From assembly GCF_030676415.1 (NCBI RefSeq), contig NZ_JAUUTW010000005.1:124001-188000 (forward strand): a stretch of DNA of 64,000 bases. The letters are read 5' to 3'. The notes under the pieces were generated by a model. It did no database searches, was not told where the DNA came from, and saw only the letters and a program-made list of their open reading frames with translations. Below are positions 1 through 9,450 of this stretch, in pieces. Both the position numbers and the translations under genes were made by a program. The first letter of the stretch is position 1. Each line of letters opens with the position of its first letter. The DNA comes from Peribacillus frigoritolerans. GTDB taxonomy: Bacteria; Bacillota; Bacilli; Bacillales; DSM-1321.

Positions 1-270
1 ATGGGCTTTCCCGTAAAAAGGGACTAAATGATGTTCACATACTGAGTAGAACGGAATATCCTTTACAAGTACGAGTTCTTCATGGTCCTCTCCAAAAACA
101 GTATCGAAATATTCCTTCGGATCTTGATTAAGTCCAGAAAAAATTTCTTCATACATTCTGGCTACTCGGCCAGGTGTATCCAGCAGTCCTTCCCTCGTTG
201 GGTCTTCCCCTACAGCCTCAAGAAGCATTTTAACCGCTTCTTCTAATTTGGCATGATCAACATTAGCCAT
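1..270 (-). CDS. folE: GTP cyclohydrolase I, N-terminal 90 residues (cut by window edge)
   Basis: First enzyme of tetrahydrofolate synthesis: converts GTP to 7,8-dihydroneopterin triphosphate in the cytosol. The reading frame stays open to base 1, so the C-terminal half lies outside the window. The visible part holds the helical N-terminus and the start of the catalytic fold, including C78-E79-H80-H81, where the Cys and His belong to the zinc/active site set of type I FolE. An AGGAGGT ribosome binding site sits just upstream of the ATG. It follows hbs on the same strand, as mtrA/folE does in B. subtilis, where mtrB (TRAP) comes next; that gene cannot be seen here. The partial length is an edge effect, not truncation of the gene. 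Confidence 0.95.
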   Translation of the reverse strand, partial: MANVDHAKLEEAVKMLLEAVGEDPTREGLLDTPGRVARMYEEIFSGLNQDPKEYFDTVFGEDHEELVLVKDIPFYSVCEHHLVPFYGKAH

Positions 271-514
271 TTTTTGTACCTCCTAAAAAATCAATAATAT
301 TATGTATTCAGATAAAAAATCCAAAGCGCGTTGCACCCGGATATCCATAATTGCAATTATTAAAGCGACCCATCCCCCCATACAAGGACGCCCTTGAAAG
401 GCCGTTTCGTCGTAAGCGGTTTTCGGATGGTTATTTCCTTGTGACGGATTTACCATCTGCAGCGCTTCTAAAATATTCACTGTCTTTTATATTATCACAG
501 ATGGAAATTAAGAA

Positions 515-552
515 GCAAAAAAAGGACCGCGTTTTCACGCGGCCCTTTTCGG
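515..552 (-). terminator. Rho-independent terminator after hbs
   Basis: On the minus strand a GGGCCGCGT/ACGCGGTCC stem with a short A-rich loop is followed by a run of T, 27 bases past the hbs stop. It would separate hbs from folE. Confidence 0.85.
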
Positions 553-578
553 TTAAGCACCCGTATGTAATGGTGGAA

Positions 579-851
579 TTACTTCACTGCATCTTTCAGC
601 GCTTTACCGGGTTTGAAAGCTGGCACTTTGCTAGCTGCAATTTCGATTTCGTCACCAGTTTGTGGGTTACGGCCTTTACGAGCCGCACGTTCACGAACTT
701 CAAAGTTACCAAAACCAATCAATTGGACTTTATCACCGTTTTTTAGAGCTTCTAAGATTGTATCAAAAACAGCATCAACAGCTTTTGTAGCGTCTTTCTT
801 AGAAATTTCAGTTGCTGTAACAACTTCATTAATTAATTCTGTTTTGTTCAT
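579..851 (-). CDS. hbs: DNA-binding protein HU
   Basis: Small basic nucleoid protein that bends DNA as a dimer. The 90-residue product has the standard HU length and the family signature [20 protein letters not shown] near residues 46-65, which forms the DNA-gripping arm. An in-frame upstream extension of 14 codons exists, but the start chosen here begins the canonical MNKTELI and is preceded by GGGAGGAGGTG at ideal spacing. Neighbours spoIVA and folE match the B. subtilis locus. HU is essential in B. subtilis. Its long AT-rich upstream region suggests its own promoter. Confidence 0.97.
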   Translation of the reverse strand: MNKTELINEVVTATEISKKDATKAVDAVFDTILEALKNGDKVQLIGFGNFEVRERAARKGRNPQTGDEIEIAASKVPAFKPGKALKDAVK

Positions 852-1305
852 GCCATTCACCTCCTCCCAAAAGGAATCTTTATAAAAAATCATTATTACA
901 ACACTATAATAGTGATTTGATATTAGTTTCGGTCAAAAAATTTCATTCCCTGGCAATCAAGGATTACCAAGCCGGATTTATTTCCAAATAATTCATCCAG
1001 AAATTTATAAATAGGTTGAAATCGCTGTTATAACGCGTTTTCTGTATGTAGATTATCACAAATCCTATTAGCTTAGCAAGGGAATTCAAAAAATAGTGGG
1101 AATCTTTTCATTAATAATTGTATATATTATAAATTTTGTCTTTCGCTATTCATCATTTCCCTTTTTTATAGAAATTAAACTTATTATATTGCTGAAAATC
1201 GCTTAACCACAGGGTTTTTTCAAGATTATACTAAAAAACAGCAGATTATTTCAAATATGAACGTTCATAAATGTATTTTTCTTGCAATCCTGCCGTTCAT
1301 TCCAT
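852..1305. other. AT-rich intergenic region upstream of hbs
   Basis: No coding region is recognisable in these 450 bases. The minus strand carries TTGACC followed about 17-19 bases later by an ACTATTATAGT palindrome, a weak candidate hbs promoter. I see no further structured RNA or repeat. Confidence 0.4.
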
Positions 1306-1347
1306 GCAAAAAGACCAATCCATAAATGGAGTTGGTCCAGCTTTTAA
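1306..1347 (-). terminator. Terminator after spoIVA
   Basis: Minus-strand stem GACCAA..TTGGTC extended by TCCA/TGGA, then CTTTTT, a few bases beyond the spoIVA stop codon. Confidence 0.75.
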
Positions 1348-1354
1348 ACGTTTT

Positions 1355-2833
1355 CTATAAGATGATGGCAATCAATCCCCCACTGCCCTCATTAATAATT
1401 CTCTCCAGTGTTTCTTTCAATTTATAGCGCGCATTGTCTGGCATCATCGCTAATTTCACTTGTATGCCTTCCCTTACGTAGGAACTTAGGCTTCTTCCAA
1501 AAATATCGGAGTTCCAAATGGAAAGTGGATTGTCTTCGAAATCCTGCATCAGATACCGTACTAATTCCTCACTTTGCTTTTCCGTACCGATGATTGGCGA
1601 GAATTCGGATTCGACATCGACCTTGATCATATGGATGGAAGGAGCTACGGCTTTTAGCCTGACACCGAACCTGGCTCCCTGACGGATGATTTCCGGTTCA
1701 TCAAGACTCATATCGTTAAGGGATGGGGCTGCGACACCATATCCAGTTTGTTTGACCATTCTCAATGCATCGGCCACCTGATCATATTCTGCTTTCGCAT
1801 ACGCAAAGTCCTGCATCAAAGATAACAGATGATCCTTGCCCCGAATCTCCACGCCGACAATTTCCTTCAGAATATCATCATAGAGTTCATCAGGGGCGTA
1901 TAGGTCTATTTCTGCAACACCCTGCCCCATCTCGATGCCCGCAAGCGCGGCACGGTCAATGAACTCGAATTCATTGAAATGACCGACTACACGATCTACA
2001 TCCCTCAGGCGTTTAATGTCCTTGACGGTCTCTTTAACCGCTTCCTGGTAACTTTCCCTTAACCAATGATCCTCGCGCAGAACCATTACCCAGCTCGGGA
2101 GATTAACATTGACCTCGAGAACAGGAAATTCGTACAGGGCCTCGCGCAGTACGCTGTAAACATCCGATTCCCGCATTCCTTCGACACTCATGGCCAATAC
2201 AGGGATATCATACTTTTCCTGCAGGGATTCCTTCAGTGCTACCGTATTCGGGTGGTGAGGCTGAACGGAATTGACAATCATGATAAATGGCTTGCCAACC
2301 TCCTTCAATTCTTCGACAACCCTTTCCTCGGCTTCTAAATAATCACTTCGAGGGATTTCTCCTATGGACCCATCCGTCGTAACGACTACGCCTAATGTGG
2401 AATGATCCTGAATTACTTTGCGAGTACCGATCTCAGCCGCTTCATTGAACGGAATCGGCTCTTCATACCAAGGCGTGTGAATCATGCGGGGACCATTTTC
2501 ATCTTCATAACCTTTAGCCCCGGGTATTGTATAACCGACACAATCGACTAAACGGATGTTCACGTCGAGACCTTCCGCTACTTGAATCGATGCTGCCTGG
2601 TTCGGTACGAATTTGGGTTCGGTCGTCATGATCGTCTTTCCGGCAGCACTTTGAGGCAATTCATCCTGTGCCCTGGCACGATCCGCCTCTGACGGAATAT
2701 TCGGAATGACGACTAACTCCATGAATTTTTTAATAAATGTGGATTTCCCAGTCCTGACGGCACCGACCACCCCCAAGTATATATCGCCACCGGTCCGTTC
2801 AGCTATATCTTTAAAAATATCTACCTTTTCCAA
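1355..2833 (-). CDS. spoIVA: Stage IV sporulation protein A, coat basement ATPase
   Basis: Mother-cell protein that binds the outer forespore membrane through SpoVM and polymerises with ATP hydrolysis to form the platform for coat and cortex assembly. The product is 492 residues, the same length as the B. subtilis protein. The N-terminal TRAFAC-type P-loop domain shows GAVRTGKST at residues 24-32; the middle and C-terminal polymerisation domains follow. A GGGAGGGG site precedes the ATG. A sigma-E-like promoter lies upstream (2901-2930). Genomic position between yphF and hbs is as in B. subtilis. Confidence 0.98.
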   Translation of the reverse strand: MEKVDIFKDIAERTGGDIYLGVVGAVRTGKSTFIKKFMELVVIPNIPSEADRARAQDELPQSAAGKTIMTTEPKFVPNQAASIQVAEGLDVNIRLVDCVGYTIPGAKGYEDENGPRMIHTPWYEEPIPFNEAAEIGTRKVIQDHSTLGVVVTTDGSIGEIPRSDYLEAEERVVEELKEVGKPFIMIVNSVQPHHPNTVALKESLQEKYDIPVLAMSVEGMRESDVYSVLREALYEFPVLEVNVNLPSWVMVLREDHWLRESYQEAVKETVKDIKRLRDVDRVVGHFNEFEFIDRAALAGIEMGQGVAEIDLYAPDELYDDILKEIVGVEIRGKDHLLSLMQDFAYAKAEYDQVADALRMVKQTGYGVAAPSLNDMSLDEPEIIRQGARFGVRLKAVAPSIHMIKVDVESEFSPIIGTEKQSEELVRYLMQDFEDNPLSIWNSDIFGRSLSSYVREGIQVKLAMMPDNARYKLKETLERIINEGSGGLIAIIL

Positions 2834-2900
2834 GGTATCCCCTCCCGAATTAGAGTTTTGGGATTTCGTTTATCCATTTGCATTTATTTAGGACATTATA

Positions 2901-2930
2901 TATCTATGATGTTGTCCTAAAAATTTATTC
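2901..2930 (-). promoter_or_regulatory. Candidate sigma-E promoter of spoIVA
   Basis: Minus strand: GAATAAA (2924-2930), 15-base spacer, CATAGATA (2901-2908), close to sigma-E consensus. A 9-bp inverted repeat TTTAGGACA/TGTCCTAAA (2887-2895 and 2913-2921) encloses the -10 element and could be an operator or a leader hairpin. spoIVA is a known sigma-E target in B. subtilis; use of this exact site is inferred. Confidence 0.6.
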
Positions 2931-3021
2931 CAATTATTTCCCTGGTTCAATCCCTTCCTCCACCAGAAATTTTATATAAGGGTTGTTATTTTAAAAGTAA
3001 GATGAAATAAAGATAAAAGAA

Positions 3022-3063
3022 ATAACCCTTCCCCTACAATATATTTTGCAGAAGAAGGGTTAT
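3022..3063 (-). terminator. Terminator after yphF
   Basis: Long minus-strand hairpin with arms ATAACCCTTC/GAAGGGTTAT followed by TTTCTTTTAT; it begins at the end of yphF. Confidence 0.75.
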
Positions 3064-3065
3064 GC

Positions 3066-3788
3066 CTATTTTGTAAGAAATATTGGATTATTTGTTTTTT
3101 CATCAATTGTATATGGCAATGAATAGGCAGGGACGAACTCCGAACTCTGAACAAGCAGTTCCCGGATATCTTCACCTGGCTTAATTTCTCCCTCATGCTT
3201 CTTCAATGCCTCAAGTAAATCCGGGGTATAATCAACAAAAATGCTGCCTTGACCATCGACTACAAGATATAAATCTTTTTGTGAAAATGGGCTCGTGACC
3301 GTCGGAGCTTCCTTCAGGCCCATTTTCTCATAATCAAGCGTGAAGACATTATCGGATAATCTTTCCTTAAATGGCGGGTATCCGTTGCTTTGCTGATAAG
3401 CAGTCAATCTCAAGGAAACATCCTGGATCTTCTGCGCCATCCTGACATCCAACAGCTTTACAGTCGGATCCTTTTCAACATTAACGAGGATGTATTGAAA
3501 GACACCTCCTGATTCAAAGGCATTGTCCGGTGGTTCAGCCATATACCTCGGTGAAATCTTAGAAAATTTTATGACATATTTTTGATAAATCGGTGTACCT
3601 GCATCTTTTGTAACGATGGGCAGTATGCCGCCTTCATCTTTCTGAAATTGATCCACTGCACTTTGGACGGATTGGATTTGCTCTTTATAAGGCAGTTGGT
3701 TTTGCATTTTTTGCTTCTCCGGATATAAGCAGCCAGATAATGTTACAGAGATGCATAATACACATAATATTTTGAAAAAATTTCTCAT
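3066..3788 (-). CDS. yphF: Putative lipoprotein YphF
   Basis: Function unknown. A short signal peptide ends in a lipobox (LSGC around residues 18-21), so the mature protein should be lipid-anchored on the outer face of the membrane. The remaining ~215 residues are hydrophilic with no motif I recognise. Two adjacent ATGs exist; the second gives better spacing from GGAG and is used here. Together with yphE it sits upstream of spoIVA as in B. subtilis. Confidence 0.85.
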   Translation of the reverse strand: MRNFFKILCVLCISVTLSGCLYPEKQKMQNQLPYKEQIQSVQSAVDQFQKDEGGILPIVTKDAGTPIYQKYVIKFSKISPRYMAEPPDNAFESGGVFQYILVNVEKDPTVKLLDVRMAQKIQDVSLRLTAYQQSNGYPPFKERLSDNVFTLDYEKMGLKEAPTVTSPFSQKDLYLVVDGQGSIFVDYTPDLLEALKKHEGEIKPGEDIRELLVQSSEFVPAYSLPYTIDEKTNNPIFLTK

Positions 3789-3804
3789 CATTTCTCCTCA
3801 CCTA

Positions 3805-4002
3805 TCAAGTGGTTGGCCCGCTTAGAACAACGATAAGGATGATCAAGCCGGCTAGAATCATAAGTATGTATGCGATAATTGCTGTCAAGACTCTCCAAAA
3901 ACCTTTTAATTTATAGCGGCTTAAGTAGATTAGAAATATAGAGATAACCATAAAGCCCATAGCTATAAAGGATATCCACATTTTTTGCAGAGCAGGTGTC
4001 AT
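3805..4002 (-). CDS. yphE: Small membrane protein YphE (DUF2768)
   Basis: A 65-residue protein with two predicted membrane helices (about residues 9-26 and 36-59) separated by a short basic loop, matching the DUF2768 family typified by YphE. Role unknown; B. subtilis relatives are linked to the sporulation-period spoIVA neighbourhood. AAGGAGTG precedes the ATG. It is 16 bases from yphF and probably co-transcribed. In B. subtilis gpsA lies directly upstream; here 7 kb of accessory DNA separates them. Confidence 0.85.
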   Translation of the reverse strand: MTPALQKMWISFIAMGFMVISIFLIYLSRYKLKGFWRVLTAIIAYILMILAGLIILIVVLSGPTT

Positions 4003-4191
4003 ATCTTCATCACTCCTTTTTCCAGAAATTATTATAACATACCAAATTACGTTAAAGGAATTAAATCATTGTCCAATCTGTGTAATTCGCGTTTTCATGA
4101 CTCCTTTTCGCGAAAAAAATTTTTGAGGTACAGGTATATAACAAGAAATATGTATAGTAATTTCCATACCTCCTCCCTCCAAACAACAAAA

Positions 4192-4211
4192 AAACAGCCC
4201 AAAGGCTGTTT
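4192..4211. repeat. Left direct repeat (patA terminator hairpin copy) flanking element A
   Basis: AAACAGCCCAAAGGCTGTTT, itself a perfect hairpin. A near-identical copy lies at 4736-4756. On the minus strand this copy keeps the T-tract (GTTTTTTTGTTG), so it is probably the distal half of the original patA terminator, separated from patA by the insertion. Confidence 0.75.
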
Positions 4212-4275
4212 CAGACTGTAGACAAACTCGATGAAAATCGAGTTTGTCTATTTTTATGGCTTGCACAATTTGGAC

Positions 4276-4400
4276 GTTGATTTCCACTCCAGGCACTCGC
4301 TTTCCGCGGGCGGTCGGGGAGCCTCCTCGGCTTTCGCCTGCGGGGTCTCCCCTAGACGCGCTTTTCCCGCAGGAGTCTCGTACCTTCCGTTCCAATCAAC
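4276..4400 (+). repeat. Conserved structured leader repeat, copy A
   Basis: One of three ~125-129-base repeats closed by GTTGATT/AATCAAC. Inner stems: GGC-TTTC-GCC and GGGGAG/CTCCCC with flanking GTC/GAC. Other copies at 57987-58115 and 63165-63293. Confidence 0.85.
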
Positions 4401-4484
4401 TTTGTCTTACCTTTTAGATAGAACACTTTTGCCTGGAGTCATTTCTGTTTTAAAATAGAAGGATGAAAACTTGAGGTGATGAGG

Positions 4485-4601
4485 ATACTTTCTAAACATG
4501 ATTCTATTCAGCAAGATCAACTTGAAATGATTACTTTAAACCAACTGGCGCCAGCGAACCATTTGGTTCGTAAAATGGAGGCTGCCATTTATGTAAAGTA
4601 G
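4485..4601 (+). pseudogene. IS1182-family transposase, N-terminal remnant
   Basis: The first 35 codons align codon by codon with the transposase at 63379 (shared SIQ, DQLEMITL and NHLVRKMEA runs), but the start codon has become ATA and, after the Ile codon at 4587-4589, the sequence leaves homology and reaches TAG at 4599-4601. It cannot encode an active enzyme. Confidence 0.85.
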
Positions 4602-4693
4602 ATAGCCAAATGGACTTGGCGAAGGCTGACCTAAATAATGACCTTGGAGAGGTCACCATTCTCTAAAACTGCTTCAAATCCAATAAAAAATCA

Positions 4694-4731
4694 AAAAGGT
4701 TTCGGAATGAGAACATTCCGAAACCTTTTTG
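4694..4731. terminator. Bidirectional hairpin inside right end of element A
   Basis: AAAAAGGTTTCGGAATG-AGAA-CATTCCGAAACCTTTTT: T-tracts on both strands, so it can terminate both patA read-through and any transcript entering from the left. Confidence 0.8.
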
Positions 4732-4735
4732 TCTG

Positions 4736-4756
4736 AAACCGCCCAAAGGCATGTTT
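4736..4756. repeat. Right direct repeat of the patA terminator hairpin
   Basis: AAACCGCCCAAAGGCATGTTT differs from the left copy by one substitution and one inserted base, which weakens the hairpin. It lies 16 bases past the patA stop, where the original terminator would be expected. Confidence 0.7.
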
Positions 4757-4771
4757 TTTTGCTTACTTAAA

Positions 4772-6163
<1,392 letters not shown>

Positions 6164-6250
6164 TTATAACTTTAGTGGATGGTTAATTAAGATTGCTTTT
6201 TTAATGAAACTTTGATGCTTACCTCCCTTTTTTCTTATACTTACTAATCA

Positions 6251-6267
6251 AGCAAGAACCATGCCAA
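6251..6267 (-). promoter_or_regulatory. Sigma-54 (SigL) promoter of patA
   Basis: Minus strand reads TTGGCATGGTTCTTGCT, differing at one position from YTGGCACGRNNNTTGCW. GG at 6264-6265 and GC at 6252-6253 are correctly 12 bases apart. Predicted start near 6240, giving a ~95-base leader. Confidence 0.85.
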
Positions 6268-6316
6268 GTTAATTAACCAATAAAATCGCATTTTTTTTAA
6301 TAAATCACTCAAAAAC

Positions 6317-6352
6317 TATGCAAATATGCATATCGTTATTTCACTTTGCATA
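6317..6352. promoter_or_regulatory. Candidate activator-binding site (UAS) upstream of patA
   Basis: TATGCAAATATGCATA (6317-6332) and TTTGCATA (6345-6352) form inverted repeats 50-90 bases upstream of the -24 element. The half-site TATGCAAA recurs upstream of the permease promoter (10938-10945). Likely bound by the neighbouring enhancer-binding protein; inferred. Confidence 0.6.
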
Positions 6353-6401
6353 ATCATCCTTGGAAAATCATTGAAAAGCTTCCCAAAAGCATTCATAAAA
6401 A

Positions 6402-6448
6402 TAAAAGCCGTTGACAAGTGATTTTCAACACTCGGCAACGGCTTTTAT
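6402..6448 (-). terminator. Terminator after the sigma-54 activator gene
   Basis: AAAAGCCGTTG/CAACGGCTTTT stem with a T-rich tail on the minus strand, overlapping the stop codon. It isolates patA from read-through so that patA depends on its own promoter. Confidence 0.8.
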
Positions 6449-8554
6449 TCAAAATGCATTTTTTTCGATTTTCTTACTCTGTTCAGCTAACACTTTTTGA
6501 TACTTCCTGCTCACTGAAGATTGACTTATCCCGAGCGCTTTAGCCGCTTTGGTGGTAGTTTTATACTGTTTCATGGCAAGCATGATCAATTGCTCTTCGA
6601 CATGATCCTGAGCTTCCTGCAGTGGAAGAATTCTCGTAATGATGGGTTTCGTTTGTTTAAAGTCACTGCCCACAGGTATGAACCTTTGAATGAAGTCAGC
6701 ATCGATCATCTCTTCATCTGCAGAAACAACCAATCTTTCAATCATGTTCTGCAACTCACGAATGTTCCCCGGCCATGTATAGACTTCCAGTATATTTAAT
6801 GCATCCGGGGAAAAGTGGTAATTCCGCTGATACCTTTCATTCAGTTTTTGCAGGAAATGAAAGGCTAGCGGTGGTATATCCTCCGGCCTTTCCCTTAAAG
6901 GGGGTACATGTATGGGTATGACGTTCAATCGATAGAATAAATCTTCTCTGAACGTGCCCATCTCGACCATTTTTTCCAGACTCTTATTCGTGGCCGCAAC
7001 AATTTGTACATCAATGGAAATGGGTGTAGTGCTGCCAATCGGAATCACTTCCTGTTCCTGGAGGACCCGCAGCAGCTTGACTTGCAGATGTATAGGCATG
7101 TCACCTACTTCATCAAGGAATAAAACACCTTTATTGGCCTGTTGAAAGTATCCTACCTTCCCATTTTTATCCGCTCCTGTAAAGGAACCCTTCGTATAAC
7201 CAAACAATTCACTTTCGAGGAGGTTTTCCGGAATCGCCCCGCAATTTATCTTCAGGAAAGGTTGTTTAGAGCGCCTGCCCATTTTATGAATGGCTTCGGC
7301 TATCACTTCTTTACCTACTCCCGACTCCCCATTGATTAATACAGTAGATGAAAAATGAGCGATTTTCTTGACTTGGCTGATTATCTGCTCCATTTTAGGA
7401 CTTGCAAAAACCAACTCTTTATAAAATTGATCCTGTTTTTTGAAAGAGTCCAGTTCTTTCCTCATTTCATTTAATTCCGATTTCAATTGTGTCGTTTCCG
7501 TTATATCCCTTGATGCAATGACTATTCGATCAATATCCCCTTTTTCATTGAACACAGGGGTGCCCACGGAAAGGACTTTCTTATTCATTTTCGTATCTTG
7601 GACAATCGATACTTTCTTTTTTTGTTCAAGGACTAACCGGGTGACCGAAGGATTAAAAATCCCTTCATCTTCTAATTGCAAGAGATTCTTCCCGATATAA
7701 TCTTTTAAATCCTTCCCCCAGAATCCTGAGATGATGCTGTCACTATAGCGCAGCAGCTCTCCTTTTTGATTGACTACAAGTATTTCATCATAGATATTCG
7801 CTAAAATGGCATTCAAGTCTTTATTCGAGCTTTTTATCAATTCTATTTCCATGGCCATTTCCTCAACCATCGGTAAATCCTGAACGATGATGATCAGGCC
7901 TTCGACTTCTTTTTCATGGTTCAGAATCGGGCTATAGTCGACAAGCACACTCATGACATCAGTAATCTCCAACTGATTCAGAATACTGCTCCCGCTGGCA
8001 AACACGCTATGTATATGCTGCTTATTGAAGATGTTCGCAGCAGGTTCATTAAGGACTTGTTCAGAAGGCTTTTTTATCATCTTCAAGCCTGATTCATTAA
8101 AGTTCACAATATTTTTTTCTTTATCAGCCACAAAAATCCCCATAGGAATGGAGGTTAAAATAACATTTAGCAGGTCTAAATTTTGTTTGCTGTCCTGCTT
8201 GAATAATTCAGCTAATACATCTTCCCTTTTTACATAACCGGTTAGCTGGCCCTCATCCGTTTTTATCAGTACGATAGGTTCACCGATAATTTGAAACAGA
8301 AGCGGCAAGGAAATGTTAGGGTGCAATTTACAGACATTATCAATCGAAAAAGCATACTGTAAAAGCTGATCGACTGTCGTTATTTTTTCGTTTAACGGGA
8401 GGTCATCCATACGGATATAGGCAAACACTTGATTTTCCTTCATAAGAAAGAAGAAAGGTTCCTGTATCTCATGAATTTTTTGGTCTGAAAATGTAGGCTG
8501 ATCAATTGTTATAGTTATGAATGGTCTAATTTTATCATCCGGAATAGATAACAC
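6449..8554 (-). CDS. Sigma-54-dependent transcriptional activator with PAS domains
   Basis: Bacterial enhancer-binding protein of 701 residues. Order: N-terminal ~120 residues of CBS-like character, PAS (about 125-235), second PAS (about 245-355), AAA+ domain with Walker A GESGVGKE (409-416), sigma-54 contact loop GSFTGA (456-461, Ser for the usual Ala) and Walker B GVLFLDE (476-482), then a Fis-type helix-turn-helix (about 666-686). No receiver domain, so it probably senses a small molecule. It sits between patA and an APC permease that both have -24/-12 promoters, which makes a diamine or derived metabolite a plausible ligand. Related to BkdR/RocR-type regulators, but the exact orthology is not clear. 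Confidence 0.92.
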   Translation of the reverse strand: MLSIPDDKIRPFITITIDQPTFSDQKIHEIQEPFFFLMKENQVFAYIRMDDLPLNEKITTVDQLLQYAFSIDNVCKLHPNISLPLLFQIIGEPIVLIKTDEGQLTGYVKREDVLAELFKQDSKQNLDLLNVILTSIPMGIFVADKEKNIVNFNESGLKMIKKPSEQVLNEPAANIFNKQHIHSVFASGSSILNQLEITDVMSVLVDYSPILNHEKEVEGLIIIVQDLPMVEEMAMEIELIKSSNKDLNAILANIYDEILVVNQKGELLRYSDSIISGFWGKDLKDYIGKNLLQLEDEGIFNPSVTRLVLEQKKKVSIVQDTKMNKKVLSVGTPVFNEKGDIDRIVIASRDITETTQLKSELNEMRKELDSFKKQDQFYKELVFASPKMEQIISQVKKIAHFSSTVLINGESGVGKEVIAEAIHKMGRRSKQPFLKINCGAIPENLLESELFGYTKGSFTGADKNGKVGYFQQANKGVLFLDEVGDMPIHLQVKLLRVLQEQEVIPIGSTTPISIDVQIVAATNKSLEKMVEMGTFREDLFYRLNVIPIHVPPLRERPEDIPPLAFHFLQKLNERYQRNYHFSPDALNILEVYTWPGNIRELQNMIERLVVSADEEMIDADFIQRFIPVGSDFKQTKPIITRILPLQEAQDHVEEQLIMLAMKQYKTTTKAAKALGISQSSVSRKYQKVLAEQSKKIEKNAF

Positions 8555-8670
8555 AGTTTCACTCTCCTTTTGTAACCTAACCTATATTTTATCACAATTC
8601 TGAATTGCAAAATAAAAAAATAACATGCACCATTACTCATATCCAGTATTTACCTTAATTCATTCCACAA

Positions 8671-8698
8671 CAAAAGGGTCCTTTAACGGACCCTTTTA
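8671..8698. terminator. Hairpin terminator downstream of the permease relic
   Basis: AAAAGGGTCC-GTTAAA-GGACCCTTTT, symmetric so usable on either strand. Confidence 0.7.
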
Positions 8699-8796
8699 AC
8701 CTAAAAACCAGATATGCACCTTAGACTTAATTATAGAGGACCGTTCACCTTACCTTATTAATTCTAAACAGGTTAGACTTTGCTTACCCCTGCTTG

Positions 8797-9401
8797 TTAT
8801 GATTCGTGGATGGTCGTCCTCGCCCTAGGCCTTTTATACAGATAGGGCAGCTTCCACCATACCGTCATACGGTTCCATACCTGTTTGCATAGTTTATAAG
8901 AACCCGTGGGTATATGCTTATAAAGCTTTGCTCCGTCACTTTTCCTTGTTCATTCCCCGTATGTAATTTCACAGATAGATAAAAAGATGAATATGACCAT
9001 GAAGTAAGTGCAAGGCGACTAACGTTAGTACAGCATTTGCTTTCGTAGCCATTTTCATCCCCGACATGGATAAACGTCACAATAATCAGCAAATTCAGCA
9101 TGCATAAACCGGTACAGAAGGAAAAGCTGCTGAAAAGAAAATGCTGAACAATCAGTTTCGACTAACCTACAAGAAAACCGACATTAATAGACTTTTGCGT
9201 ATACGCATACACCAAACCTACCGAAGGAATGACTTTGCCATCTGTCCATAACTGTACGCTGTGAAAAGCATCACCATAAAAGCGTGCCAGCAGGCTCCCG
9301 GAACCATACCAAGTGACATATTTGCTTATAAGTGCTGAACACGTTGTTAACGCCATGAACGAAAATAGAACAACAGGCATGAGCATTAACGACCTCTTCA
9401 T
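8797..9401 (-). pseudogene. Decayed APC-family amino acid permease
   Basis: Fragments of a second permease are visible in different frames. The first (start 9401) runs into LVYAYTQKSINVGFLVG, which aligns with [18 protein letters not shown] of the intact permease next door, then stops at 9162. A later stretch reads VTFIHVG, shifts frame to MKMATKANAVLTLVALH, and shifts back to SVKLHTGNEQGKVTEQSF. These match consecutive pieces of an APC transporter with at least two frameshifts and one stop. The very end (about 8797-8880) is less certain. It has diverged from the intact copy and looks like an old paralogue, not a recent duplication. Confidence 0.75.
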
Positions 9402-9450
9402 TTCTCATAACCATATAACAGCCTCCCTCGGTTTCATGAATACAGTTGAT

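Larger units (their letters stand above)
4212..4735 (+). mobile_element. Internally deleted IS1182-like element (copy A)
   Basis: A 524-base insert whose ends read CAGAC...GTCTG, bracketed by copies of one hairpin (4192-4211, 4736-4756). Inside the left end is a hairpin AAACTCGAT-GAAA-ATCGAGTTT plus T-tract, then the conserved GC-rich leader (4276-4400), then a 38-codon remnant of the transposase start. The right end carries a GGTTTCGGAATG/CATTCCGAAACC hairpin and T-tract. The leader and remnant match the element at the right edge of the window (63135 onward). Non-autonomous as it stands. Confidence 0.8.

Noticed and set aside
283-746. 65-aa and 131-aa ORFs around the hbs-folE gap
   Set aside because: One lies in intergenic DNA without a site and the other runs antisense through hbs and its terminator.
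4066-4395. 109-aa minus-strand ORF over copy A of the leader repeat (similar ORFs over copies B and C)
   Set aside because: It consists of the translated structured repeat; the frame differs in length and ends between copies and has no ribosome binding site, so the open frames reflect GC-rich repeat DNA.
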